Shown: positions 1 to 10,911 of the stretch, one piece after another | Position numbering within the stretch: position 1 is the stretch's first letter | How the letters are laid out: the number at the start of each line of letters is the position of its first letter | Assembly (NCBI GenBank): GCA_022577435.1 | Contig: JAKOON010000022.1 | Span: 9,515,230-9,579,229, forward strand | From: Embiotoca jacksoni | Lineage: Eukaryota; Chordata; Actinopteri; Embiotocidae | Length of the DNA: 64,000 nt | Direction of reading: 5' to 3' | Translations under genes and position numbers: made by a program | Notes under the pieces: generated by a model | The model's input: only the letters and a program-made list of their open reading frames with translations | Told to the model about the DNA's origin: nothing | Databases searched by the model: none

Positions 1-84
1 TGTCGACCACCGGCAACCACCACACAAGAGCTTCAGTGGAGGACACCGGCCTCGCATAGACGTCTGTCGGGGATTCAATAGGTA
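1..84 (-). CDS. cntn1: cntn1 coding exon 19 (partial): start of FNIII domain 3
   Basis: After a cccag acceptor (AG at 86-85) the frame reads VPIESPTDVYARPVSSTEAL then VWWLPVVD and runs off position 1 without a donor or stop. The pattern APTxVxxxxLSSxExxVxW is the expected FNIII-3 start, so the exon continues outside the window. Confidence 0.88.
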
Positions 85-3000
85 CTGGGGAGGACAGAGA
101 AGAAAGAAAAGCGTGGCCAATAAAATTGTAACTAAATCAAAATATTTGAACAAACCGTTTACCATTAACGTCATTTAAAAGTGAAGCCATGCACATAACA
201 TCCTCACCGTCTCTTGGGTAGTAGATGACTTTGGTGATACTGTAGGGCCCGTCTCCTTTCACATTAAAAGACTTGATCTTCACTTGAAACTCTCGCACCT
301 GGAAGTCTTCTTCGGTCGGAATGAAGCTGGAGTCTCTGTGAACATATCGTCTCGTCTCGGGGTCCGAGATGGTTTCGTACCACCAGTCGTAGCCATCGTG
401 AGCCTTGAACGCCACAATGTAGCCAAACTTCTTGCCGTAGAAATACCATGGCTGCACAGGCTGAGGGTCGCAATTGGAAATAGTTTGTAGTAAACCAAAC
501 GATGAAAGTGTTAAACTTGTGACTGCGAGGCTCAAATGGAGACACCCACCTGCCATGTGATGACAATCTCACCTTCTCTACCTCCATATCCTGCCACATC
601 AGTGGGAGAAATCACTGGAGCTGAGTAGAAAAGGATAGGCATCATTCGTTGTTGTATTTTTATGACATCTCCCGTAGGACAGAGTCACAAATAATCTGGG
701 AGTCCTTACGAGCATCCCAGGTCTTGATCTTGAGGGAGGGAATACTGGCCTCTCCAGGGCCATACTCGTTGGTAGCAATGATCCTAAACTGATACTCCAT
801 CCAGGGGTACAAGTCTGTCACCTCTGCCTTCTCCACAGTGCCGTCAAGAAAGGTTGGAGCTGAAGGACACAAAGAGATCACGGAACATATTCATTTGTTT
901 CGGGGCCTGTACAAAGACAAGGATGCTCTAGTTTACCTCATCTGTGGAGGGAGTTAGCCCCCCCCCCCCGCTCGCTGCAGTACTCACAGGTGCTGGCGTC
1001 ACTCCAGTCGTCTTCATTAAGAGCCCAGTAGTGCCTGGTCTGAATGGTGTAGTGGAGAATGGGGCTGTTGTGCTCTGATCCTTTAGTCCACAGCAGCTTC
1101 ACCCATGTGTCCCCGATCTCGTCAATCCGGATCACACCAGGAGGCCCGGGAACACCTGCAGTTTGGTGACCGGAGAAAAATGAAGATACATGGACAAATG
1201 TGTGAAGAGGTGTATAAAAAGTACCAACAGCAACAGCTTTTAACAAAACAAAGACTAATCACACTTATTCTTTGGTTTCACTGATTATTTTTGGGATATC
1301 AATGTCAACCAAATTGCAATACAAATGTAAACAGATTGTTGGGGATTCGACCCCTGAAAACCTGGTGTGAGGTGAAATTGACCACTACAGGGTTCCGGTC
1401 AGAGAAAACACAGACATCTGTTTGAGTCACGCTTTACTGACTGAAGTCTGGCAGTACAGTATATTGGTGCAGTATTGTAACATAGTGACGGTGACGGTGA
1501 GTTTCTGAAATAAACAAAGAAAACGAATGACAGAACCGAGTTATCGGAAATAGTAGACCTTAACTAAAGTACTAATGAACATAAATACACAGTAATACAG
1601 GCTCGTTAGCCAGGTTAGCCACTTAGCTAAACGTCGGGCTATTATTTGATCACCTAATTCCTTAACAAACACTTCCTGACAATCCATGCACTTAACTGCA
1701 TGATTGCGCAGCAGAAGCGTACGGTAAAACCGGAAGCGGAAACGGGCCGCGACGTCAAAATAAAAGCGTTTTTAACATTAACGTCCCGGTTTGTGAAGAA
1801 TTCGCAACACAGAGGCCAAGATTATTATGTTACCGACCGACAACTTTGAGGTCAGCATAAGCGGCGTCCTTGTCCACCACGGTCTGAGCTGTGCAGGTGT
1901 AGCGACCTTCGTGCCAAATCTGAGCGTTCTTTATTCTCAGGTCTCCAGTGCCGTCCTCACTCTGACCAACAGAAAGCAAAAGGAAATAAAAGTGGACGTT
2001 ATTCTTCATTAGGTCACACATTTTGAAACGGAAGTCTTTGCTGAGGCCCGAAAATGCAGTATGCAGAATTTCAAACCTATAAACTGTGCTGCAGTAAACC
2101 ATCTCCCTACCATAACGCGTTCGTAGTGCTGCCACTCGGCGTCGAAGTCGATGACTCTGAAGTCTATAGCCCAGATGAACGTGATGTCCAGCATGGGGTC
2201 ATATGAAGCAGTGCAACTCAGAATCACCTCGTCACCAACCGTAACCTCCGTGTCCTCAGGTGCTACTGTGAGGCTGGTGGCCTCTAGGTAAAAAAAAAAC
2301 AACCACAAAAAAACATCACAAATTAAAATCATCACACAAGTGCAAGATTTAGATATATGAACGAACACACTGACCCGTGATGGTGAGATAACCAGAGCTG
2401 TTGGCCTTTCCTCTGTCGTTCTCAGCAAAGCAGTTGTAAAGGCCCTCGTCATTTTTGGTGGCGTTAAGGATCTGCAGACTCCCATCAAACATGATGGCAA
2501 TGCTAAAAGTGAATGTAATTAGTTAAGGTAAGCTGAACTAACATGGAGAAGCACTTAAAAAAAAAAAAAAAATCCCATAGAACACAATAATAAAGTGATC
2601 AGAGGAAAAACAGGGGTAAAGAGGTTTCTTATCGCAGTCTCATTTGCTGACCGTGAATTGTTGAAGAGGAGCTCTTTGCCCTTTGTCCAGGTGAACCGAG
2701 GTCTTGGAGCCGCTCTTGGTTTACACTCGATCACCACACGTCCATCTTTAGCTCCAAGAAGCTGATTTTTAATTGGGTTGAATTCAAATGTTGGAGCACA
2801 GGCTGGAGGGAGGTTGGAAGTATAATTTTGTGTTTAGGAACCGTTTCATGTTAGATCACCGCTGCAATCCAGTCCTTCAACTCTTTTAAAGCATGTTTGA
2901 ATATTTCCAAATATACAATAAATCAGTGGGAGTGCAGTTCTTTTGAGAGAGCTCACCGATGACTCGCAGCTCAGCGTTGGCGTACTTGTTGCCCCAGTAG

Positions 3001-6000
3001 TTCTCGGCGATACACTGATACATCCCTGAGTCATCAAAAGTGAGACTGGAAAACTTCAGCTCACCTTTCCCATACTAAAAAAAAACAAAACAAAAACACA
3101 CAAACACAACCCAAATGTGTGCTTCAGTAATAATTTCATACCCGATATCCCCCAAATCCCTTAACTGTAAGTAACAAAAAGAAGAGCCGTTACCATATAT
3201 CCATCTTTGTACCAGCGGATGAAAGGGAAGGGTTTCCCCGATGCCACACAGCGCATGGTGTGTTCTGAGCCAATGTCGATCTGAGTGTTGTTAATTGTCT
3301 CCGCCCACTCCGGAGCAGCTGGAAATATAAAGAGGGCCCTTTTGAATGTTTCTATATGACAGACGTACAAGTCTGAGTTTTTGCAGGACATAACCTCCAA
3401 TGTAATTTAAATCAATTGCACGCCACACACTTTACTTACACTCCACATAGAGCCAGGCCTTGTGCCAGTCCTTTCCTTTAGTGTTGATGGCTTCACACTC
3501 GTATCCTCCCACATCTTCATACTGTACATTGTACAGATGAAGCACGGCTCCCGACTCGCTGATTTCATGATTTGCTGGGAGGTCTGTGTGCTCCACCTTC
3601 CTCCAGACAATCGAAGGGATGGGACTGAACAGGCACAAAGATATTGTGTTGTTATGATAAATGTACAAATGCACATACCAGCAACACATCCATTCACGTG
3701 AAAAATAAGTACATCCAATTGAGATTGTTGGCTTTTTTTTTTTTTTTTTTACACGGACAAGCAACCATCTGATTCTTGTTGAGACCGTGCCTCCAGATAA
3801 AGGTTATGTACTTGAAACACCGTTTTAGTCATGAACTCAACAAAAATATCAGAAGTCATATTCTTCTGTGGAAAAATGAACTACACCCTTAGAAGCTAGC
3901 ATTGCCACCTTTAGCAAAAAAAACCTTTACATAACTGTCTATTAGTTTCTGGCATCGACTCGTCCATGCAAAACTCCTGGAGTTGAGGTGAGATTTTCAT
4001 GCATGTACTGCCCCTTTTAAATTTCAACATTTTAATGGAATTCAAATCTCAGTTTTGAAAAGGCCATTTCATAACCCTCCATTTCTTCCTTTTGAGACAG
4101 TCTTTGGTGGATTATCCTGTTAAATAGGTCCACTTTCGGTTCACCTTGAACAGATGATGGACAGATGATGTCCTATTATCATCAAACATTCTTTGATATT
4201 ATGCAGAATTTAGATTAATGACTGCAAGCTGCCCAGTCCAGACAGTGAAGCAACCCAAAACCATAAGACTTCCACAACCGTGCTCGGTCTAGGCCAAACA
4301 TGTTGTTACAGAGGCCAGATGGCTCTCTTGGATTCGTCTGTCTAGAGCACATTATTCCAAAAGGCCTGGTCCTGACCTCCTGTTTTCGAAGTTATTTTTG
4401 CACAGCAATGGCGGACGTAGTTTTTCCACGTGACTGATCTGTTTTCAATTAATTGAAATCATGAAAATGACAACAAAATGTCAATCTTGTGTGTCATTTC
4501 TTTGAGTTTATCAAACTTGTCCATTGTCAAAAAAAGGCAACAATTTCCCATTACTTTTTAACATGTCTATATTAACATGAATCCATACCTACGGTATGGA
4601 AAAGCGTACATGTCATATAATCCTTAAATCCACACATTTTAACAAACATTGGCTCAACTAATAAAAACGTACTTTCCAAGAGCAAAGCACTCCAAGGTAA
4701 TATTAGAGGCCAGCAGGGCAGTAGTGTCTGGGAACTTCACTCTGATGTCTGCAGGGTACTTTCTCTCCTCGCCTGAGACAAAAAAAAAAAAGATCATTTA
4801 TTATACGGAAAATATAATGAATAATTTATTGTTCAGCTGCAGCACAGTGACTTACCATCTTCGGGGGGTAAAGGGATGAGTGGTATGAACTTGGAGAAGA
4901 CACTCTTCCCGATGATGGGACTGGAAACGAAGCAGGAGTAGTTTCCTGCGTCCTGAGCTTCCACCTTTGAGATGTACAGGTTGCCCGTCTTCTGGGAGAC
5001 AAATCGACGTCGGTCTGTGTACAGGAAAATCGGGAACTCGTTGTAGATCCAGCGGTAGGTCACCTCCTCTGAAAAGAAAAAGACAGCGGGACATGGACGA
5101 GTTGCTTCTGTTTGCAGCACTAAAATGTACTTTGAACACTGAATCCAGACTCGAATGAAAACGTGGTGCGACAGTGAACTCGCAGTTGATCATTTATTCA
5201 CATTCATCATTCATTCATAATCATTTGCTCATCTATTCATTTATCTTCCAATAGCTTGATGCTTATGCGTCTACGTTTAAAGCTACAGCAATTTGCTCTG
5301 TCGTGTGAGCGTGCTGAAAAATGGAAGCTTTGCGTAGGTCAGCTGTATATGAGGGTATATAAGGGTTCAGATTCTTACATAAAGGACTTGATTCAGGTCA
5401 GAAAAGATGTCTGAGTTTTATTTATTTATCTCGTGCTCCGTGTATAATTTATGCTCACGTTCTTGTTCCATGTTTTGAAGAGTTCCCATATATATGATTT
5501 CCTACTAAAGGAACGAACATATTTGACATTGGCCAATGAAAATGAGTTTCTTTGTCCTCTATTTTTACTGTATTCTTGCGGGGTTTTTTCTGGACGATTC
5601 CTGATTGTCACCATATTGTACAATATTTGTACGTTGTTAATGACCTGCGGGTGTTGTGGGGTTTTTCTTTCTTTTTTTTTTCAAGTTTTTACACGACAAT
5701 AACACACATTTATTTTAGGCAATAAGACAATCTTGGCCATTAAAAACGTTCACATTTCCTTCTTTCTTTCTTTCTTTCTTTTTTTTCCAGACCATAATTT
5801 CTTCCCTTTTGTTATTTGCTTGGTGTAACGGAATACTGCATCGTAGAAAATTCTACTTCGCAACAGTGATGAGAGACATACGTGGCCAAACTTTCGGGGG
5901 GGCGCACAGCAGGACGGCTCCCTGTCCTTCTTTGACATACACCGGGTCTCTCTCCTCATCAGGAAACTCGCCCACAGCTACACCGAAGACGACAACGTAA

Positions 6001-7320
6001 CAAAGGGACAAAAAGGAAAGAAAAAAACAAATGACGCGTTAAGGATGGAACAGGAAAACGGAACATGGCAAATTTAAACAAGAATGCAGCTCTGATATTC
6101 TTATTAAATAAATAATACATTTTTTTGGTTAAAAGCTGTTCATCGTGCAGCATCACCAGAAACTCAAGTGAATGAACAGGCTTTAGTCCTGAAGGACCTC
6201 GGCGTCAACTGAGCGGGTGTTTCTTCTTTCATCCCCCCCAGAATTTTTTTTCTAGAAAATAGCCAATGGAATACATAAACAAATTTAAATCTATATGTAT
6301 TAGCAGGCCTCCACATCAACAGCCTGATGTAATTATAAAATGCATAAATTGTCCCGATAATTACCGGACCAGGCAAGGAAACATTTAAAATCTTCACACA
6401 GGAGGAACAGATTCGAGTCAACTTATTGTCAAGAGTGGAATGAAGTTTCAGCCAGGCGCGTATTCGTTTTGTCAGAGATTTCAAAACACAATCCCAGACT
6501 TCAGTAAAACAAAAAAAAAAAACACGTCTCGCTAGCTATGATCAGCAGCAGGGTTTGTATATGCTCACATCCAAACTTGACCCTGGCCTCTTTGCTGATG
6601 ACGGTGCCGTAGATATTCCTGGCCACGCAGATGTACGTCCCGGCATGTTTCTTCTGCGTCGGGTTGGTGATGACCAGGTTCCCCCCCACCAGGCTGTAGT
6701 GCTCGTCGGGCTGCTCCATCAACTTGATTTCCCAATTATCACGGCGCCACCTTGCCGCAACACAAATATCAGCAGGCTTATATACAACTTCTATACAACT
6801 TGTAGATGTCTGTACGGATGTCTGTAAGTTACCTGTATGAAGCCGGTGGGTTTGCGCGCGCCCTGCAGTTCATGGAGATCCTCCCGTCGGGCGAGTCTTC
6901 AGTGTAGACCACGTCCACGGGCTCCTCCTCAAATATGGGGCCATAACCGGTAGCATCGTCTGACAAATTTAACAAAACGATTCGTTTTTGTAATTTTTAT
7001 TTATTTATTTATTTTAAATAAAATCACCCCGAGTGTTGTTGTTTTTTTGTTTTTTTTCCCATTGGGGAAACAAATAAGGTTAAACTCAACTCACCCCCAA
7101 AAATTCTGGGCTCGCCAAACAAGACGGCAGCTGGAAGAGCAGAAACATCGTTAGCGTTTTTAATGTGCTGAGGCGTACACCTGATCCACCAGGAAGCATC
7201 GTTTTCTTGCCGCCGCTTCAGCGAGAGCGGGGCGGGATATTTTTAGGCGTCGCTCTTTCTCTCACCCGTGAGGCGGACGGAGGAGGAGAGGGCCAGCAGA
7301 AACAAAGCGGTGGGAGCCAT
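1..7320 (-). CDS. cntn1: Contactin-1 (GPI-anchored neuronal IgCAM), 3' end off window
   Basis: Contactin-1 is a GPI-anchored axonal adhesion molecule that binds L1-family proteins and Caspr at nodes and paranodes. I assembled 19 coding exons, 5' to 3': 7266-7320, 7095-7130, 6833-6959, 6569-6750, 5882-5977, 4856-5068, 4673-4772, 3440-3624, 3194-3318, 2957-3074, 2652-2802, 2375-2502, 2111-2283, 1838-1961, 988-1155, 710-859, 550-620, 208-460 and 1-84 (runs off the edge). They give 2539 nt, about 846 residues: signal peptide, six Ig domains each split over two exons, FNIII-1 and -2, and the start of FNIII-3. Diagnostic matches to vertebrate contactin-1 include GPIFEE in Ig1, NEFPIFLYTDRRRFVSQ in Ig2, TCTAQTVVD in Ig6 and FGYIVAFKAHDG in FNIII-2. 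The usual length is about 1020 residues, so FNIII-4 and the GPI signal are missing only because the window ends. Paralogue (a or b) unresolved. Confidence 0.93.
208..620 (-). CDS. cntn1: cntn1 coding exons 17-18: FNIII domain 2
   Basis: Exon 17 (550-620) reads SPTDVAGYGGREGEIVITWQ. Exon 18 (208-460) starts in phase 0 with PVQPWYFYGKKFGYIVAFKA and contains RRYVHRDSSF, FQVREFQVKIKSFNVKGDGP and YSITKVIYYPRD. This matches contactin-1 FNIII-2 (FGYIVAFKPFDG, FQVKVKAFNNKGDGPYS in human, recalled). Confidence 0.93.
710..1155 (-). CDS. cntn1: cntn1 coding exons 15-16: FNIII domain 1
   Basis: Exon 15 (988-1155) begins VPGPPGVIRIDEIGDTWVKL, the Pro-Gly-rich Ig6-FNIII hinge typical of contactins, and continues SEHNSPILHYTIQTRHY. 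Exon 16 (710-859) reads VEKAEVTDLYPWMEYQFRI and ATNEYGPGEASIPSLKIKT. These are clear FNIII strands with the conserved LxPWMEYxFR motif. Confidence 0.93.
1330..1790. other. Intron segment with a CpG-richer patch, unexplained
   Basis: The intron between cntn1 exons 14 and 15 contains a stretch unlike its AT-rich surroundings. It includes a GGGGATTCGACCCC palindrome-like site at 1341-1354 and a CpG-rich patch at about 1690-1765 with CCGGAAG (ETS-type) and GACGTCA (CRE-type) words. No open reading frame is recognisable. It could be a dispersed repeat or a regulatory patch; the sequence alone does not decide. Confidence 0.3.
1838..2283 (-). CDS. cntn1: cntn1 coding exons 13-14: Ig domain 6
   Basis: Exon 13 (2111-2283) reads EATSLTVAPEDTEVTVGDEV and LSCTASYDPMLDITFIWAID. 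Exon 14 (1838-1961) reads SEDGTGDLRIKNAQIWHEG, then YTCTAQTVVDKDAAYADLKV. The exon 14 donor is unusual. The frame requires the GT at 1837-1836 (G|gtcggt), but a better-looking gtaaca lies 4 nt further on, and using it would break the frame. Confidence 0.9.
2375..2802 (-). CDS. cntn1: cntn1 coding exons 11-12: Ig domain 5
   Basis: Exon 11 (2652-2802) encodes ACAPTFEFNPIKNQLLGA, then VVIECKPRAAPRPRFTWTKG and LLFNNSR. Exon 12 (2375-2502) completes the arginine and reads IAIMFDGSLQILNATKNDEG, then YNCFAENDRGKANSSGYLTI. Intron phases are 1-2-1, as in the other split Ig domains. Confidence 0.92.
2957..3318 (-). CDS. cntn1: cntn1 coding exons 9-10: Ig domain 4
   Basis: Exon 9 (3194-3318) reads APEWAETINNTQIDIG, then MRCVASGKPFPFIRWYKDGY. 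Exon 10 (2957-3074) starts in phase 0 with YGKGELKFSSLTFDDSG and contains YQCIAENYWGNKYANAEL. The match to contactin-1 (PEWVEHINDTEVDIGS in human, recalled) is strong. Confidence 0.93.
3440..4772 (-). CDS. cntn1: cntn1 coding exons 7-8: Ig domain 3
   Basis: Exon 7 (4673-4772) reads EERKYPADIRVKFPDTTALL and NITLECFALG (first cysteine). It ends in phase 2 before gtacgt. Exon 8 (3440-3624) completes NPIPSIVWRK and has the second cysteine in YECEAINTKGKDWHKAWLYVE. The 1.05-kb intron between them houses a decayed Tc1-like transposon. Confidence 0.92.
3830..4545 (-). pseudogene. Decayed Tc1/mariner-like transposase in cntn1 intron 7
   Basis: On the minus strand, shifting between frames, the fragments read WNNVL..TDES, then KWTYLTG and KRKKWRVMKWPFQN followed by DLNSIKMLKF. 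These align with the Tc1 DDE-transposase blocks W..VL.SDE, WxFQQDNDPKHTAK and WPSQSPDLNPIE. Many stops and frameshifts break it, so the copy is long dead. No intact terminal inverted repeats were identified, so the ends are approximate. It lies in the 1.05-kb intron between exons 7 and 8 and has no visible effect on the splice sites. Confidence 0.7.
4856..5977 (-). CDS. cntn1: cntn1 coding exons 5-6: Ig domain 2
   Basis: Exon 5 (5882-5977) reads EERDPVYVKEGQGAVLLC, with the first Ig cysteine. Exon 6 (4856-5068) continues EVTYRWIYNEFPIFLYTD and contains the second cysteine in GNYSCFVSSP, then SVFSKFIPLIPLP. Both are close to vertebrate contactin-1 Ig2. The intervening 813-bp intron contains only simple sequence, with an (AAGA)-type run near 5757-5785. 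Confidence 0.93.
6569..6959 (-). CDS. cntn1: cntn1 coding exons 3-4: Ig domain 1
   Basis: Exon 3 (6833-6959) carries GYGPIFEEEPVDVVY and the first Ig cysteine in SMNCRARANP. Exon 4 (6569-6750) carries the core tryptophan (YRWRRDNW), the strand GGNLVITNP and the second cysteine in TYICVARNIYG. The phases (1 in, 2 at the internal junction, 1 out) agree. The exon 4 acceptor is gcaag|G after an interrupted pyrimidine tract. Confidence 0.92.
7095..7320 (-). CDS. cntn1: cntn1 coding exons 1-2: signal peptide and N-terminal linker
   Basis: The ATG at 7320-7318 opens MAPTALFLLALSSSVRLT, a short start followed by a hydrophobic core, as expected for a secretory signal peptide. Its context (gaccgcgATGG) is a good Kozak match. 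Exon 1 ends at 7266 before gtgag, and a 36-nt exon 2 (7095-7130) adds AAVLFGEPRIFG. Both junctions are phase 1. Upstream of the ATG, an acceptor-like cctcag at 7357-7352 suggests the exon extends to about 7351 as 5' UTR. Exon 2 is the least certain coding piece: it is short and poorly conserved, but it has a clean tccag acceptor, a gtgagt donor and the correct phase. Confidence 0.8.
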
Positions 7321-7359
7321 CGCGGTCGGCAGACCGGCTCACTGCGGCCTCCTGAGGTT

Positions 7360-10300
7360 CGGCGGACGGACGGAGGGACACCAGCAGGAAGTCGATGGAG
7401 AGGGCATGAACTAGACGGGGCACGGGAGACAAAAACATAAATGGGTTGTTTTTTTTTAGCTCGGCGAGATAGAAGCGTTCAATTTAAAAAAAAAACAATT
7501 TTTTATTCCGTTTAGCGTGATTTTGTTTCATTATGGACAACAATTTATTCAACGCACTTGTGGAACTGTAGGATCTATCCTATAGTTCCTTCGATTCGTC
7601 CCTCGTGAGCAGCATGGATATAAAAAAAAAAAAAAAGCATGAGCCCAGGATTGGTAAGAGACCAAGTAGGACGGGGATGAGGTGGGGGGAGGGTGGATGT
7701 CTGCGTACAGTCATTTAACTGTCAGAACTCTTAATATACCGCCACATGCAGACGACGGAGCACAAGAAAATCGCTGCCTCTACGTCTTTATTTTAGAGTG
7801 AAGCGTGAGGCTTTTGCACGTGATGGAAGTCCTTCTTTAAAATAAGAATACGACATTGCAGTGGTAATTTCGGGGTTATCGTAAAAGCAGGCTGCTTTTG
7901 TGGGAAACATTTGTGCTGGCCTGGGAAAGCCAACTAAAGGGATATTTGAAGGCTGCCGCAACGACAGCGCGAGTCGGGAGTGTGAAAACCGACGACTGTG
8001 TTACGACGCGTCGTATAATCTGACCGTGTCGCTGTCAATTGTTAATGTGACATTTCCATTTCAGGCATTTACAAATGAAACCCATTATACAGTCTGGTCC
8101 AATAACTATGACCGATGTTGTTATGGGATTAGCAGGTGGTGGAGTGTCAGATGCTCATGCTAAATGCTACCCCTCTGCCGCCCATCACTTTGAACTGTTG
8201 TTCAAAATCAGATCCTGCAAAGTTCTATTTCTGATTTCTAACGACGACTGAATGCACGTTTTAATTTCGTTGTCATTTTAGAAACTAGAATTGGCGCCTC
8301 GTGGTTGTACTTCTCCGGCAACCAGTCAAGTTGCAGTTTACATCCATGTCAGACTTGTATGCAGCGAAGACTTTGAAAGAATTTGGTCAACGGAGCTGAT
8401 TTTGACGGAAAGGTTGTCGCCACGACAGCAGAAGACGCTTCAAATACGGATGACGTTGCAAAGAAGCCGCGAATTGCAAAACGTGGATACTTCAAACACA
8501 TCTTCAACCTGACCGCACAGACGATCTACAAAATCACCTGTACAAATTATGGCCACAAAATGTGTGTTGCGAGGTCACAGTGACCTTTTTACCACCAGAT
8601 CAGCTCATCCTCGAGCCCAAGTTGACGTTTTGTGCCACGTTTGGAAAAAAAAAAAATTCACTCCGGGTGTTGGTGAGTGATCACTGTTCAAGAGCCTAGG
8701 GCAGACGTACAGACGGACGTACAGACACACTGTCACCGGCGCTAAGAACAAACAAACAAACAAACAAAAACGGCAACTACAGCCGGAGTTAGTGACAAAA
8801 TACACTGGTTCGTTACTGCGGTGAGTGAGTCTACTTGGTGTTTTCTGCCGTCATAGATGAGTCCACACGTCATCGCAAAACCTTTTGAAACGAGTCTAAA
8901 CCATCAGATTAAAGCTCGACTGATAATCTTCCGACAAGGTCACAGGGCATGGGGCTGTGATCTGGGAGAGGACACGAGGAAAAACGGCAATCTTCTATTG
9001 GGAATGTTTTTGAAACGCTAAAAGAAATATACTAAAAAAATAAGCTCAGGGCACATACTTCTAAAAAAAAAAGAAAAAGAGCTTTACGAATTCCAACAAA
9101 ACACAGGGGAAATGAAAGGTAAACTGCTGAGGTAAATATCTCTGGTAGCTTTCGCCTGACAACGAATGCTTGTATATCCTTGCAGAGTCATTCTCGTTTG
9201 TTCTCACAAAGAGAGACGAGAAAAGGCAGCGCGACCATAAGGCACAATAATAAGGAAGAACAACAGGCCGGACAGCCCTCCTCCCCGTCATCCTCAGTCA
9301 CACACCCAGGATGGCGCTCATCCGCCCGCAGAGACTGCAGCAGAGACTTCCTCGCGGGCTCTCTTGATGACTCAACACTAATATCACCACAGTGCACAGC
9401 GTTGGGCCGCAGCGCTCGTCTTGCAGTCGCACAGCTAAGCAGAATGCCTTCAGCGTTATCTTTTGAAGCGAGACTTCCTCTGCATCATCGCGCTGGTATT
9501 ACAGCATCACGGGTCAAATTGAAATCATGCAGATACATAAAAAAAAAAAAAAAAAAATGTTTTTTAAAAAGTCTAACTTTAACACGAAAGCTGTTATGAT
9601 ACTTTTAGATGGCTTTGGTTTTCTCGATTTTAGTTGTCCCACTCTCATTCTGATCAATTCATGCGAGTGTGTTTTCATGCGTTTCCCCTGGCAGTAATCC
9701 CATCACAGATCCTCTTTGGACAGACCGGTGAAATTTAGGTCAGCACATGTATTAAGCCCAGTGTCTTAGCGACGGGCTGAATAACCATGTTTGCTGTGGT
9801 TTTGTGGCTGAAAGAAATCACATTTCAAAGCGTGGTTTGAAATGAACAAGAAGGACACCCTGATGAAGCTCGTTTTAATCTTGAGTTTACTTGTAGTTTA
9901 CTTCAGATCACGAGAGGTTGAATATGACAAAATAGAGACGTATTCCTCAGTTGTTGAGGACGTGAAGAGAGAAGTCATCGCTTCACCTGACCACCATGTT
10001 GCCGTGTCCCTTTGGTAAATGTGTTTGGCATCTAGGGAAACCAGCTTGTTCCTGGACTCTCATCAATGTTGCATTCCTCTGTTACAGTCCGGGAGACAAG
10101 GGGGAAGAAATGCAGTGGACGGGACGCAGACTACCCTGCTCAGTGATGGAGCACATTTCTATATTGTTCATATTACTCGCAAGTGGAACTACATACAGGC
10201 CCAGTGCACATCACCTTATTTGCAGCAACAAACAATCTTCAATTTTCAATTGCTATTCAGAGCATATAGCCTACAATTGAATATCATTATTTGCTGTATT

Positions 10301-10911
10301 TAATAATAATTTAGACTTGCGTGACATTTCCATGCAGATGCCAGACATTTCAACGACAGCACAGCACGTAAAAATTCAATTTCTGAACAGCATTTGAGTG
10401 ACAGGGGAGGTGCCTTCTCGCCGGACACTCAATCCATCCCGCACCACGCAGATGCCATGATGCATCCAACAGCTGCCTGCGCCCTTGACGCAGACAGTAG
10501 CCTGTCTGACACTTTCACCTTGCCTCTCCTCTCTGAATTCACAGACTTTCTCCTTTAAAGCGGGAGCGGGCTTTGACTAAAACTGCAGATTGAGAGACTA
10601 AACCAGTCTGTTATTAGACAAAGCTGGACTTTGTCGCGGTCAGTCCCGTCCCGTCCCCCCCCCCCCCCCCAAAAAAAAAAACAGCCCCAGCAGCCTCTAA
10701 AAGTAACTGCGTAGCCCCTTACATCACTTCACCCTTTAATGACGACTGAGCGGCACCGGTAATGCACTGCTCTGCATTGCGGTACTCCGATGCCGGTCCA
10801 TTTCAGCGGAGCCCTGCAGAGCCCGAAAATCCCCGGTTTTCTTATCACCAAGGTTCAGACAGAAGAGCTACCGAGGTCATGCGCACACTTTGACGTGATA
10901 TCGTTTCTTAC
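7360..10911. other. Probable cntn1 5' UTR intron; no gene recognised
   Basis: There is no coding exon with homology here. It contains poly-A/T runs (7621-7636, 9538-9557), a decayed repeat with coding-like frames at 8340-8800 (separate entry) and a C-run then A-run at 10656-10681. A plus-strand frame around 9180-9599 is open for 139 codons but has no recognisable domain and ends in poly-lysine encoded by the A-run. Confidence 0.5.
8340..8800 (+). repeat. Decayed dispersed repeat with protein-like frames
   Basis: The right half (about 8570-8735) resembles a widespread teleost interspersed repeat: gaggtcacagtgacc, then cagctcatcctcgagcccaa, then paired acagacggacgtac words. This is recognised from recall, not a search. 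The left half reads protein-like on the plus strand: MSDLYAAKTLKEFG from 8347, then after a frame change GADFDGKVVATTAEDA and RIAKRGYFKHIFNLTAQ up to about 8550. I do not recognise the protein. The two halves may be one old element or a retrocopy next to a repeat. Confidence 0.45.

Noticed and set aside
9180..9599. 139-codon plus-strand open frame
   Set aside because: No domain, ends in poly-lysine from an A-run, and lies in the presumed 5' UTR intron of cntn1.
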